Shown here: one piece after another, positions 15,393 to 24,381 of the stretch | Position numbering within the stretch: position 1 is the first letter of the stretch | Layout: the number at the start of each line of letters is the position of its first letter | NCBI GenBank assembly: GCA_045644765.1 | Contig: JAZRHM010000033.1 | Location: 8,536-72,535, forward strand | Direction: 5' to 3' | Source of the DNA: JAFTYO01 sp045644765 | GTDB lineage: Bacteria > Pseudomonadota > Alphaproteobacteria > RF32 > CAG-239 | DNA length: 64,000 bases | The notes under the pieces: model-generated | Database searches by the model: none | What the model saw: only the letters and a program-made list of their open reading frames with translations | What the model was told of the DNA's origin: nothing | Translations under genes and position numbers: made by a program

Positions 15393-18315
15393 CCGCCTCC
15401 ACTGCCCATTCTTTTACTCGAGCAAGATGTTCATAATCAGAATATTTAGGTAAATGCTTCGGATTAGGTCTAGCCATATATGGTGTAGTTTCAAAATCAA
15501 ATAAAGAAACTAATTTTTGAAGATTATCTTCTGTTTTTTCTATCAAATTAAGTTTATAGTCTTCATCCGTAACGTTATAACATATCACTTTATCACCTAA
15601 TTTCCAATAAGAAAGCTCATCAATCGGTAACGCCTTTATATTACATTTTTTTCCGTTAATTTCTTTATAAAACCCGCCTTTAGATGCGATCAATCCCTCT
15701 ATCGGAAGTTGAGGCGCATAACCGGCATTAACTTCATCTTTCGAACGAGGTGTTCCTGTTTTATAATCTACAATATTTATTTTTCCTTCAGTTGTTATGT
15801 CAACTCTATCAGCTCTTGCCGTGATTGTAAACTCACCTGCCGGAGCTTGAATTTGTATATTACCTTGAACTTCTGCATATATATGCTTAATATTTTTTCT
15901 ATATTCGGTTTCTGTTTTGATTATCCATTTAGCCGTTTTTTCCAACAAAGGCCACCAAAATGCTCTAACCTGAGAATCTGCGTTTGTTTTGGAAAACTCA
16001 TCTAAAGCAATTTGTATCAATTCACTATAAGCATTATTTGGCAGTTCATTAGGAAATTTTGTATTAAATTTTTCTAATATCTTATGAATAAGATTACCAT
16101 AATCACTGGTATTTAATGGATTTTCAAGCTCTTCCAATGGTTTTAATTTTAGTATATATTTAGCATAAATTTCGTAAGGATCTCTCATTAAAATTTCTAT
16201 TGCACTTGCAGATAAAGTTCTTGGTCTTGCCTCAACCGGAGGTGTCGGTGCCGGAGGGTTAATTTTTTGTAATTTCACCGGTCTATCAAGCATATATACC
16301 ATTTGCAAAATTCTTTTATCATATACTAATGACCGATTAATGTTACAAGCCTTTAAAACAGTTTCCATACGAAGCAACCATCTTGATTTATTGGTAGGAG
16401 ATGAATTTGATCGATTTGATCTTGTAATAAAAACATTATCTGCACACATTAACTGGCAAAAATCAAATCCTGCAATGCCGATTTCTTTATCCGGCAATGA
16501 CATATTTAATGAATTTTTCATTGGGCGTGAAAGCCACGGATCAGATTTTAGAAACTCTGGCCAAAACCCTTCGTTTACTGCCCCAATTACTATCGTGTCA
16601 TAACGATTAAAACGAGCTTCAATCGGCCCTAAAATTTTTAAACGAGGATGCGTACCATAATTATAACGAACATTTTTTGTTGATAGTAACAAAGTAAAAA
16701 CATTTATATATTCATCAGGAGCAATATTTCCTGCTACATCACTCTGTTGCAACAACATTCCAAATAATTCTGCTGCACTTTTTCCATCATCACCTTTCCA
16801 TAAATTTTGCTCACCACTATTTTGGTTATCAGCACATAAAATTTCGGCGACTTCCAAATGTGTCTTAATTAATGTTGAAAGAGATATTATCGGCTGTTGA
16901 AATAACTCGTATAAAGGCCTTAATATTTCTTTTAAGTCTATTATCCATCTGCTGAGTTCTTCCGGTATTTGTTTTGATTGTTCTGAGAAAACAGGTTTCC
17001 TTTTGTTATATTCCCAATTTCTCACTATCTTAAGCAAACTTGTAGGCTCCAAAGACATTTTTACCAAAGGATTTTTTACCAAAGCTAAAATTGATAATAA
17101 AGAAAAATCTGTTTCAATGACATTTAAAATTAATCTCAAGAATACACCAACCGGCGTTAAGTGGAGCGGCTTTCCGGCCGAATCATCAATTTTTATTCCC
17201 CAACGCTCTAATTCTGTTGCCGTTCTTCTTGCTAAATTTCTGTCTGTTGTTACAAGTGCTGCCGTTTTTGACGGAGTATTTAATGCTTCTCGTAAAATAA
17301 GAGCTGCACTTAAAGCTTCTTGCCTGTCATCAGCACATTCTATCAAAGAAATACCTTCTATTGTTTCAGCAGAATAAGAACCATCATGCAAATCTCTCCA
17401 TCTTGATGTCGCTTTTGCGGGTAACATAAATTCAGAAATAAAACGTTCTCGCTGAGGTTTTGTCGGTTGCATATAATCGGCAACATCGAATCTGTCGATA
17501 TTAAGATAAGATAGCAGTTTTTTTAACTCAAACTGAGGATGTGTCGGCTCTACCAAATCCCATTCATAATCACTAAGCGTCCTATCTAATCCGTATAAAA
17601 ACACTTCACCATTTTCAAGCTCAGATACTATTTTTACAAGTTTACGAAAACTCTCATATCCGGCTGTAATACCTGCCGCTATAATTTTTTGTTTTGTTTT
17701 ATTTTGTTGCCATAAAGACGCTCTAAGTTCTATGAGCCTATTTTTACGATATACTATATCCGTTACATTTTTTTCTTTTAAAATTTTAGGCCAATTATCC
17801 GTAATTATTTTTAAAAATTCCAGAGTTTGCTGCCAATGAGTAGCAAACTGCTCAGGCACAATATTTTTTAATTCATTAAAAGAGATTCCCTCATTATATG
17901 AAATATCAATTAATAGCGCTAAATCTTTTGCCAAACTGAGAGCTTGAGCAAAATTCATTTCCGGCACGCCATAATCGGCCGGCTTAGATGCTATTAATTT
18001 TGCAAATAAAAATAACCTTTCATACTCACTAATTGCCGGCAAAATAGAATCGGTAAATTCTTCATCATTTGCACTTAGTAAAAAAATATCATCTTCTTCA
18101 ATATCGCCAACCGGAACAATTTTAGGCAACATTACAGGCTTTTTACCATTGTAACGTATAAAAGCCTCTTTAAGTGAAATACAAGTTCTGCGATTGGGCA
18201 TCAAGAATATAACATCAGCAAGTTTTTCTTTGCTATCCTCAAATTCTTTTGAAATTTTTTGGACCAACGTATCAACAAAAGAACAGCTATACGGAATGTT
18301 ATAAACAGCACCCAT
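15382..18315 (-). CDS. addB: AddB helicase-nuclease subunit (alphaproteobacterial type)
   Basis: This 977-residue partner of AddA has an inactivated helicase-like N-terminal part that, by family knowledge, scans for Chi-like sequences. A PD-(D/E)XK nuclease sits at the C-terminus: 'DYGNLIHKILEKF' about residue 755 and 'INIVDYKTGTPRSKDEV' about residue 865. No intact Walker A is visible in the first 60 residues ('LMPNRRTCISLKEAF' occupies that place), which suits the alphaproteobacterial form. It begins 11 bases after the rdgB stop and overlaps addA by 11 bases. Confidence 0.93.
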   Translation of the reverse strand: MGAVYNIPYSCSFVDTLVQKISKEFEDSKEKLADVIFLMPNRRTCISLKEAFIRYNGKKPVMLPKIVPVGDIEEDDIFLLSANDEEFTDSILPAISEYERLFLFAKLIASKPADYGVPEMNFAQALSLAKDLALLIDISYNEGISFNELKNIVPEQFATHWQQTLEFLKIITDNWPKILKEKNVTDIVYRKNRLIELRASLWQQNKTKQKIIAAGITAGYESFRKLVKIVSELENGEVFLYGLDRTLSDYEWDLVEPTHPQFELKKLLSYLNIDRFDVADYMQPTKPQRERFISEFMLPAKATSRWRDLHDGSYSAETIEGISLIECADDRQEALSAALILREALNTPSKTAALVTTDRNLARRTATELERWGIKIDDSAGKPLHLTPVGVFLRLILNVIETDFSLLSILALVKNPLVKMSLEPTSLLKIVRNWEYNKRKPVFSEQSKQIPEELSRWIIDLKEILRPLYELFQQPIISLSTLIKTHLEVAEILCADNQNSGEQNLWKGDDGKSAAELFGMLLQQSDVAGNIAPDEYINVFTLLLSTKNVRYNYGTHPRLKILGPIEARFNRYDTIVIGAVNEGFWPEFLKSDPWLSRPMKNSLNMSLPDKEIGIAGFDFCQLMCADNVFITRSNRSNSSPTNKSRWLLRMETVLKACNINRSLVYDKRILQMVYMLDRPVKLQKINPPAPTPPVEARPRTLSASAIEILMRDPYEIYAKYILKLKPLEELENPLNTSDYGNLIHKILEKFNTKFPNELPNNAYSELIQIALDEFSKTNADSQVRAFWWPLLEKTAKWIIKTETEYRKNIKHIYAEVQGNIQIQAPAGEFTITARADRVDITTEGKINIVDYKTGTPRSKDEVNAGYAPQLPIEGLIASKGGFYKEINGKKCNIKALPIDELSYWKLGDKVICYNVTDEDYKLNLIEKTEDNLQKLVSLFDFETTPYMARPNPKHLPKYSDYEHLARVKEWAVEADDE

Positions 18316-18325
18316 AAATTACCTC

Positions 18326-18916
18326 TTATGAAATTGTTTTAAGATAATCGGTAAATTTTTTCAATGCTCTACCACGATGAGAAATTCTGTTTTTAATTTC
18401 AGATCCTAATTCTGCAAACGTCTTATCATATCCTAAAGGCACAAAAATAGGATCAAAACCAAATCCGGAATCCCCTTTTCTATCGTAAGAAATTACGCCA
18501 TCTACCCTTCCTTCAAAACTCTTGTATGTTCCGTCAGGGTATCCTAAAGCCATAACGCAAGCAAAATATGCGGATCTGTCTTCGGCTTTTGAATCGGCAA
18601 TTTCCTGTAAAAGCATCTCTATAGCTTTATCAAAATCACGATTTGGCGCATATCTGGCAGAATACACCCCCGGTCTTCCTCCCAAGGCTTTCACACATAA
18701 CCCCGAATCGTCAGCGATACAAGTAACTCCTGTTAATTTTGCTATAGCAACAGCTTTTAAAGCAGCGTTTTCTTCAAAAGTTTCTCCCGTTTCCTCAACA
18801 TCCGGCATTTCTATATCTTCTGACGTCTTAACTGTTATTCCGAATGGTTCTAATATTTGTTTTAATTCGGCAATTTTACCTTTATTATGGCTGGCGAAAA
18901 TAAGTTCTTTCATCAT
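18326..18916 (-). CDS. rdgB: XTP/dITP diphosphatase (RdgB/HAM1)
   Basis: This 196-residue house-cleaning enzyme hydrolyses non-canonical purine triphosphates (ITP, XTP and their deoxy forms) to monophosphates. Family motifs are all present: ASHNKGKIAELK at the start, DDSGLCVKALGGRPGVYSAR about residue 68, 'GDSGFGFDPIFVP' about residue 147, and 'ISHRGRALKKF' near the end. It overlaps the rph stop by four bases; the rph-rdgB pairing is widely conserved. Confidence 0.96.
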   Translation of the reverse strand: MMKELIFASHNKGKIAELKQILEPFGITVKTSEDIEMPDVEETGETFEENAALKAVAIAKLTGVTCIADDSGLCVKALGGRPGVYSARYAPNRDFDKAIEMLLQEIADSKAEDRSAYFACVMALGYPDGTYKSFEGRVDGVISYDRKGDSGFGFDPIFVPLGYDKTFAELGSEIKNRISHRGRALKKFTDYLKTIS

Positions 18917-19626
18917 TTTATTCCTAAAGCTTGTTTTTGTTTTTCAATAAGTTCTTTTATACCATCTTTTGCAGTTTCAAATAGTTCAAAAAATTTATCT
19001 TGTTCAAACGGTTCTTCTTCTGCTGTACCCTGAATTTCCACAATGCGACCGCTTTCAGTAATCACAAAATTCGTATCGGCTCTGGCCGAACTGTCTTCAT
19101 CATAATCTAAGTCCAACAGAACCTTATCACCATCAAGCCCACATGACACTGCCGCAACAAACTCTTTTATCGGATTTTTTTGTAATTTTCCTTCTTTTTT
19201 TAATTTTTCCAAAGCCATATAAAGAGCCACAAAACTTCCCGTTATGGATGCTGTTCTTGTTCCTCCGTCTGCCTGTAACACATCACAATCAATTAAAATC
19301 ATATAATCTTTTAATGCGTACAAATCCGTAACAGATCTTAATGATCGCCCTATCAGACGTTGTATTTCATGGGTGCGACCGGAAACACCTTTTGTCTCAC
19401 GAGAAACTCTTGTTTGAGTAGAACGAGGCAATAAAGAATATTCGGCGGTAACCCAACCTTTATCTGATCCTTTAAGCCATGCCGGCAATTTATCATCCAC
19501 ACTCGCCGTACATAAAACTTTAGTGTTTCCACAAGTGATTAAACATGACCCTTCAGCATACAAATTAACTCCTGTTTGAATTTGAACTTCACGTAAAGTT
19601 TTTTCTCCTCTGTTATTTTTACGCAT
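18913..19626 (-). CDS. rph: Ribonuclease PH
   Basis: This 237-residue phosphorolytic 3'-5' exoribonuclease trims tRNA 3' ends. It has the full-length RNase PH pattern: 'GSCLITCGNTKVLCTASV' near residue 26, 'RSTQTRVSRETKGVSGRTHEIQRLIGRSLR' region, 'DCDVLQADGGTRTASITG', and 'DLDYDEDSSARAD' near residue 173. It overlaps aroK by eight bases and rdgB by four, so the three are translationally linked. Confidence 0.97.
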   Translation of the reverse strand: MRKNNRGEKTLREVQIQTGVNLYAEGSCLITCGNTKVLCTASVDDKLPAWLKGSDKGWVTAEYSLLPRSTQTRVSRETKGVSGRTHEIQRLIGRSLRSVTDLYALKDYMILIDCDVLQADGGTRTASITGSFVALYMALEKLKKEGKLQKNPIKEFVAAVSCGLDGDKVLLDLDYDEDSSARADTNFVITESGRIVEIQGTAEEEPFEQDKFFELFETAKDGIKELIEKQKQALGIK

Positions 19627-20170
19627 TTTTATGCCCCTTCACATAGAAATCATTAATTGCTTTTACCACTCTTGAAACAGTGTGTTCAACCCTCTCATCT
19701 TTTGTTTCAACCACAATATCAGCTTCGCTGTAATATGGATATTCTTCTTTGATATAACTTTCTAAACGTTCTTTCAAAACCGAATCGGCATCCATCAAAA
19801 AGGGGCGATGTTTTCGACCTGTAGTACGATTATATAAGGTTTCCACATCTGCTTTAAGCCATATGGTTAAAGCATTTTCTTTTGCTAAATCTCTGGTAGT
19901 TTGTGCCACAAACGAACCGCCACCTGACGCTAACACGCAAGGAGTTCCTTTAAGTAAACGCTTCATAACTCTCATTTCTCCGGCTCGATACTCTTCCGGA
20001 CCAAAACATTTTAAAACATCAATAAGAGAAAGGCCAGCTGCTTTTTCGATTTCTCTATCACCATCGACGAAAGGAAGTTTCAACTTTTGTGCCAATCTTT
20101 TACCGACACTTGTTTTACCACTGCCCATCAATCCGACCAGAAGAATTATTTTATTTGTACAATTTATCAT
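19619..20170 (-). CDS. aroK: Shikimate kinase
   Basis: This 183-residue P-loop kinase phosphorylates shikimate at the 3-hydroxyl in the chorismate pathway. P-loop GLMGSGKTSVGKRLA is at residues 13-27, with 'DGDREIEKAAG' for shikimate contact, 'LASGGGSFV' for the substrate glycines, and the LID pattern 'GRKHRPFL'. It is the first gene of the aroK-rph-rdgB-addB-addA minus-strand run. No other aro gene is present; aroB, its common partner, is missing here. Confidence 0.93.
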   Translation of the reverse strand: MINCTNKIILLVGLMGSGKTSVGKRLAQKLKLPFVDGDREIEKAAGLSLIDVLKCFGPEEYRAGEMRVMKRLLKGTPCVLASGGGSFVAQTTRDLAKENALTIWLKADVETLYNRTTGRKHRPFLMDADSVLKERLESYIKEEYPYYSEADIVVETKDERVEHTVSRVVKAINDFYVKGHKNA

Positions 20171-20255
20171 TTCTTAATACTTCTTTCAATTTATTATGCT
20201 AGATAATACAAACATTATATTTATTAAGCAACATTTTTTATGAGGTTAATTTACT

Positions 20256-20396
20256 ATGTAGCAAAAAAAATACAACTGGATTTTTTACATTTTGATTTTA
20301 GTTATTGTCGGTGGCATATTTTATGTTGCTACCAAAGACATTACCCCAATTTCTCATCAAGTTGAAAACAGTTTAAAAATCAATTTTAATAAATAA
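20256..20396 (+). CDS. Small single-span membrane protein ORF with TAG as second codon
   Basis: From 20262 the frame reads a 44-residue protein: a few basic residues (QKKYNW), a hydrophobic span (IFYILILVIVGGIFYVA), then 'TKDITPISHQVENSLKINF'. It ends just before the Xer gene. The only ATG in frame (20256) has a GAGG site 10 bases upstream but is followed directly by TAG. Short membrane proteins with a D-I-x-P...V-E tail next to xerC occur in other alphaproteobacteria, as I recall them, so the body looks real. Either a sense codon mutated to TAG, or the base is an error, or translation uses an unusual start. TAG is an ordinary stop elsewhere in this window. Confidence 0.45.
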
Positions 20397-20399
20397 AAA

Positions 20400-21314
20400 A
20401 TGAGCATCGAGGCTATAAATCTGTTTTTAGATATGATAACGGCCGAAAAAGGATCCAGCCACAATACGGCAGTTTCCTATCAGTATGATTTAATTCAATT
20501 TTTCGATATAACAAAAACAAACGCACGCAATATCACCAGAAAGCATATATCAGATTATGTTCAAGAATTAGCAAACTTACATTATGCACCAAAATCTCAA
20601 GCAAGAAAGCTTTCTGCCGTAAGAGAATTTTGTAAATTTTTACTACAAGAAAAAATTTTGACAGATAATCCTTGCCTGAATATTATAACTCCAAAGCTGG
20701 AAAAAAAAATACCTAATTTCTTAAGTCCGTCACAAATAAAAATATTAATTGAAACTGCTAAAAAACAACCTAATTTTTCCATAAAAAGAATCGGCGTAAT
20801 GATAAACCTCATGTTTGCTACGGGGCTTAGAGTATCAGAGCTTATCCAATTATCGGAAAATTCCATAAATTATGATAAAAAAATAGTAACAGTAATCGGT
20901 AAAGGAAATAAAGAAAGAATCATTCCCATAGCAGAACATGCCAGAAATGACGTTAGAGATTACGCAAATACATATCGCCAATTATTTATAAAAAAAAGAA
21001 AAGTTTCTGCTTGGCTTTTTCCTTCCTTAAGATCTGCAAGCGGTCATATTACTCGAGATACTTTTTTCAAATATTTAAAGACACTGGCTATTAATGCCGA
21101 ATTAAATCCGGATATTATATCTCCTCACACATTAAGACATTCTTTTGCTACAAATCTTATTAATAACGACTCTGATTTGCGCAGTGTACAAAAAATGTTG
21201 GGCCATGAAAATATTGCGACCACCGAAATTTATACACACATATTAAAAGAAAAACTTGCAGACACCGTAATGAAAAAACATCCCTTGGCATCAGTAAATT
21301 TTAAATCTGATTGA
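20400..21314 (+). CDS. xerC: Tyrosine recombinase XerC/XerD
   Basis: This 304-residue site-specific recombinase resolves chromosome dimers at dif. The N-terminal SAM-like core-binding domain covers about residues 1-90. The catalytic set is complete: R144 (TGLRVSEL), K168 (GKGNKE), H243 and R246 (HTLRHSFAT), H269 (GHENIATTE) and nucleophile Y278. Whether it is XerC or XerD cannot be settled without the second gene; the neighbourhood (small membrane ORF before, dciA-like after) favours XerC. It stands four bases after the small membrane ORF. Confidence 0.85.
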   Translation: MSIEAINLFLDMITAEKGSSHNTAVSYQYDLIQFFDITKTNARNITRKHISDYVQELANLHYAPKSQARKLSAVREFCKFLLQEKILTDNPCLNIITPKLEKKIPNFLSPSQIKILIETAKKQPNFSIKRIGVMINLMFATGLRVSELIQLSENSINYDKKIVTVIGKGNKERIIPIAEHARNDVRDYANTYRQLFIKKRKVSAWLFPSLRSASGHITRDTFFKYLKTLAINAELNPDIISPHTLRHSFATNLINNDSDLRSVQKMLGHENIATTEIYTHILKEKLADTVMKKHPLASVNFKSD

Positions 21315-21346
21315 TTTTTTAACTTCAATAATCTACACTATTTTAC

Positions 21347-21868
21347 ATGAAAAAAGAAAAAAACATAATAAATGAAGAACACAAAAGCACCGGTTTAACA
21401 CCTTTTGCTGTTGACCTGACTGACTTTGCCTCAAAACTTTTAGGCAAGCAAGGTTTGGTTGAAATGAAAATTTTAACTGCATGGAATAATATAGTCGGAG
21501 ATGATTTAGCAAAATATTCTATACCGGAAAAAATCTCTTTTGTTAAAGATAACAGGGATAACGGAATTTTACATCTAGTTGTTGCAAATGGAGCTTATGC
21601 ACTTCAAATAGGACATAAAAACACAATAATATTAGAAAAAATAAATACTTTTTTTGGTTATAAGGCCGTTTCACAAATAAAAATATCACAAAATGAAGCC
21701 CCTTTTTATCACCATGAAGAAACTATTTTTGAAGATAAGACCAATAAAAAACTTGTATCTGACCAAGAACAAAACTATATTGTTGAAATAACCAAAGATG
21801 TTAAAAATTCCGAACTAAAAAAGCGTTTACAAAGTTTGGGTGAAAATATTTTCAAACAAAATAAATAG
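21347..21868 (+). CDS. DUF721/DciA-like protein
   Basis: This 173-residue protein has a DUF721 domain from about residue 17 to 115, with the typical 'LVEMKILTAWNNIVGDDLAKYS' and a following beta-rich part 'NGILHLVVANGAYALQIGH'. The domain is that of DciA, which loads the replicative helicase in most bacteria outside the DnaC groups. Alphaproteobacteria commonly place this gene before a DsbA-family gene, as here. The role as helicase loader is inferred from the family. Confidence 0.8.
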   Translation: MKKEKNIINEEHKSTGLTPFAVDLTDFASKLLGKQGLVEMKILTAWNNIVGDDLAKYSIPEKISFVKDNRDNGILHLVVANGAYALQIGHKNTIILEKINTFFGYKAVSQIKISQNEAPFYHHEETIFEDKTNKKLVSDQEQNYIVEITKDVKNSELKKRLQSLGENIFKQNK

Positions 21869-21878
21869 GAGAAAATTT

Positions 21879-22598
21879 GTGGAAAAATTTATACGAACAA
21901 TCAGCACTGTCATTACATTTGTTTTATTTTATGTAATTGCATCTTATGTATATCTTTCAAGCAAAGGTTTTGTGTACAAAAACGGCACTTTTTCTTTGGT
22001 AAAAGAAGTTAAAGCCGCTTCCAGAAGTAACGAATTTGCTTATCAGATAGATAGTAATATTGCTATAAACTTTAAGGATGATAAAGCTATGGGAGATACA
22101 AAAGCTCCTCTTACATTATATGAATTTTCTTCTTTGGGATGCTCTCATTGTGCAGATTTTCACCTTAACATACTTCCGAAATTAAAAGATGATTTCATAT
22201 CTAATGGTAAGCTGAGGGTAGTTTTTGTAAACTTTCCTTTAGATCAAAAATCTATGAAAGGAGCTATGTTGTCAGAATGCTTATCATCTGAAAAAAGAGA
22301 ACAATTTTTAAATACAGTATTCTTAAAACAAAGAGAATGGATGTTATCTTTCAAACCTGAAGATATTTTTGCAAAATATGCCACAGATGATACCTTCACA
22401 AAAGAAGATGCGTCAAAATGTATGTCTGATGATTTATTAGCACAAAATATTATTGCTGATAGACAAGAAGCAATTGATAAACTCAAAGTACAAGGTACAC
22501 CGGCTTTCTTATTTAGTTCAGGTGGCGTAAATGAAATCATTTATGGGGTACCTAATTATGAACTATTAAAAACCTACATTGAAAACAGATTGTTATAA
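21879..22598 (+). CDS. DsbA-family thiol:disulfide oxidoreductase, membrane-anchored
   Basis: This protein is 239 residues when started at GTG 21879, which has AGGAG (21867-21871) at the right distance. An N-terminal hydrophobic segment (about 10-30) is an uncleaved anchor or signal, followed by a linker and a thioredoxin fold of the DsbA/BdbD type. The active site is C88-S-H-C91 in 'SSLGCSHCADFH', and the cis-proline loop is 'VQGTPAFLF'. It should form or transfer disulfides in the periplasm, which suits the cysteine-rich exported proteins in this window. It lies between the dciA-like gene and atpI. Confidence 0.9.
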   Translation: MEKFIRTISTVITFVLFYVIASYVYLSSKGFVYKNGTFSLVKEVKAASRSNEFAYQIDSNIAINFKDDKAMGDTKAPLTLYEFSSLGCSHCADFHLNILPKLKDDFISNGKLRVVFVNFPLDQKSMKGAMLSECLSSEKREQFLNTVFLKQREWMLSFKPEDIFAKYATDDTFTKEDASKCMSDDLLAQNIIADRQEAIDKLKVQGTPAFLFSSGGVNEIIYGVPNYELLKTYIENRLL

Positions 22599-22611
22599 TT
22601 ATACAAAAGAT

Positions 22612-22917
22612 ATGATTAAAAAACCGGATGACATAAAAAATCTTGATAAAAAAATAGCTGCCTTCAAAAAAGCAGAGCAAATAAAACTATCAGAGCCTAA
22701 AAATGATCCCGAATACTCTTCAGCAGCAGCCGGTTTCCAAATAAGTACCGAGTTATTAGCCGGTGTCATAATTGGAGCGGCCATAGGATATGTTTTTGAT
22801 AAATTGTTTAATACTACACCTTGGTTATTAGCTCTTTTTACAATTTTTGGTGGAGCGGCCGGTTTATTAAACATTTATAAAACATTTAAAGCTGAAAATG
22901 GAAGCAATGAGGAGTAA
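22612..22917 (+). CDS. atpI: ATP synthase subunit I (AtpI)
   Basis: This 101-residue protein has a charged N-terminal third and two membrane spans (about 44-66 and 72-92) with 'GVIIGAAIGYVFDKLF', the AtpZ/AtpI pattern of alphaproteobacteria. AtpI helps assemble the c-ring. ATG 22612 is preferred over an upstream in-frame codon inside the preceding gene. It leads the F0 operon and ends five bases before atpB. Confidence 0.85.
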   Translation: MIKKPDDIKNLDKKIAAFKKAEQIKLSEPKNDPEYSSAAAGFQISTELLAGVIIGAAIGYVFDKLFNTTPWLLALFTIFGGAAGLLNIYKTFKAENGSNEE

Positions 22918-22922
22918 AGTTT

Positions 22923-23645
22923 ATGGCAAGTCCTTTAGAGCAATTTACTGTCAAACCGCTAATTCCGATTACAATCGGCAATTATGATATATCTTTTACA
23001 AATTCAGCATTGTTCATGGTAATAACCATACTGAGCATCGTTATATTATTTGCTTTCTGCCTAAGAAAAAGAAGTATTATTCCCACTATATCACAGTCAA
23101 TACCGGAAACCACATACGATTTTATCCACAATTTGCTAAAAAACAGCGCAGGAAAAGATGGTTTAAAATATTTTTCGTTTATTTTCAGTATATTCTTGTT
23201 TATTGCTTTCGGTAATTTTTTAGGTCTTTTCCCTTACAGTTTTACATTTACTTCACATTTAGCTGCTGTAGGGTGCTTATCGATATTGGCCCTTATATTT
23301 AACATTATTGTCGGAATAAAAGTAAAAAAATGGGGATATTTAAGAACTTTTTTACCCAAAGGGATTCCCGTAGCATTAGCTCCGCTTGTTATCCCTATTG
23401 AGGCGATTTCATTATTGTCGAAACCGTTTAGTTTAACCGTACGCTTAGTTGCCAACATGACAGTTGGGCATATAATGTTAAAAATTTTAGCAGGTTTTAT
23501 TGTTGCATTAGGACTTGGTGGTATTGTTCCGCTCTTGTTTGATGCTTGTATTATTATTTTTGAAATGTTTATTGCAGTTTTGCAAGCATACATATATACT
23601 GTATTAAGCTGTATATATTTAAGTGATGCCATTCATCATCACTGA
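22923..23645 (+). CDS. atpB: F0 ATP synthase subunit a
   Basis: This 240-residue membrane protein forms the proton half-channels next to the c-ring. The essential arginine sits in 'SLTVRLVANMTVGHIML' near residue 175, and 'FGNFLGLFPYSFTFTSHLA' marks the middle helices. Five to six membrane spans can be seen. The motif usually reads NMxAGH; here it is NMTVGH. Order atpI-B-E-F'-F is the standard alphaproteobacterial F0 cluster. Confidence 0.97.
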   Translation: MASPLEQFTVKPLIPITIGNYDISFTNSALFMVITILSIVILFAFCLRKRSIIPTISQSIPETTYDFIHNLLKNSAGKDGLKYFSFIFSIFLFIAFGNFLGLFPYSFTFTSHLAAVGCLSILALIFNIIVGIKVKKWGYLRTFLPKGIPVALAPLVIPIEAISLLSKPFSLTVRLVANMTVGHIMLKILAGFIVALGLGGIVPLLFDACIIIFEMFIAVLQAYIYTVLSCIYLSDAIHHH

Positions 23646-23677
23646 TAACTTAAATTTTGATAAAGAAAGGAAATATT

Positions 23678-23899
23678 ATGGAACCGATAGCTTATATCTC
23701 TGCTGCAATTTGTGCTGTATCTATGACTGTTGCTGCCTGGGGCGTTACCAAACTTTGGACAACAATGATTGAAACGGTTGGTCGCAATCCGCAAGTAAAA
23801 AAAGAAGTTGATATTTATGGTTGGGCAGGTTTTGCCGCAATTGAAGCTATTGCATTGTATGCATTAGTTGTTGCTTTGGTGATTTTGACCGGCAAATAA
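23678..23899 (+). CDS. atpE: F0 ATP synthase subunit c
   Basis: This 73-residue two-helix proteolipid forms the rotor ring. The polar loop is 'GRNPQVKKEV' and the ion-carrying carboxylate is Glu in 'FAAIEAIALYALVVAL'. The residues around it lack the sodium-site hydroxyls, so it should carry protons. ATG 23678 follows an AAAGGAA ribosome binding site; an in-frame codon seven residues earlier is unlikely. The strong ribosome binding site fits the need for many c copies. Confidence 0.96.
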   Translation: MEPIAYISAAICAVSMTVAAWGVTKLWTTMIETVGRNPQVKKEVDIYGWAGFAAIEAIALYALVVALVILTGK

Positions 23900-23901
23900 A
23901 C

Positions 23902-24381
23902 ATGCCTCAACTTGAAACATCTACATATCTTTCACAAATATTCTGGCTTATAACCACATTTTTAAGCCTGTGGTTTTTTATGGCATGGTTTATTATACCT
24001 AAAATTGAAGATGTTATGGAGCAGCGCCGACGTAAAATTGATGATTTTGTGCAAAAAGCCGAAAGATTCAACAAACAGGCGCTTATCTCTTTAAATAAAT
24101 ATGAAAAAGCTTTAGAAAAAGCGAAAGAAGAAGCTCAAAACACAATAGCAAACAATAAAAAGGAATTAGAGGATTGTGTCTTAGCAAGACGAACTCAAGT
24201 TGAGGAATTATTAAATAAAAAAATTGCCGATACTGAAATTATGCTTGCAAAAGAAAAACAAGAAACTCTAATTGCTATAGATCAACTTTCCCTAACATTG
24301 GCAAATGACATTTTAGCGAAACTAGATGTTCAAAACATTAATTATGACGTCCTCAATAAATTCACCGGAGATAATAAATAA
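23902..24381 (+). CDS. atpF': F0 ATP synthase subunit b'
   Basis: This 159-residue peripheral-stalk subunit has one N-terminal span ('FWLITTFLSLWFFMAWFII', about 12-30) and a long charged coiled coil. It has no N-terminal extension, unlike the next gene. Two unequal b-type subunits are typical of alphaproteobacteria and form a heterodimeric stator. Its TAA overlaps the next ATG by one base. Confidence 0.93.
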   Translation: MPQLETSTYLSQIFWLITTFLSLWFFMAWFIIPKIEDVMEQRRRKIDDFVQKAERFNKQALISLNKYEKALEKAKEEAQNTIANNKKELEDCVLARRTQVEELLNKKIADTEIMLAKEKQETLIAIDQLSLTLANDILAKLDVQNINYDVLNKFTGDNK

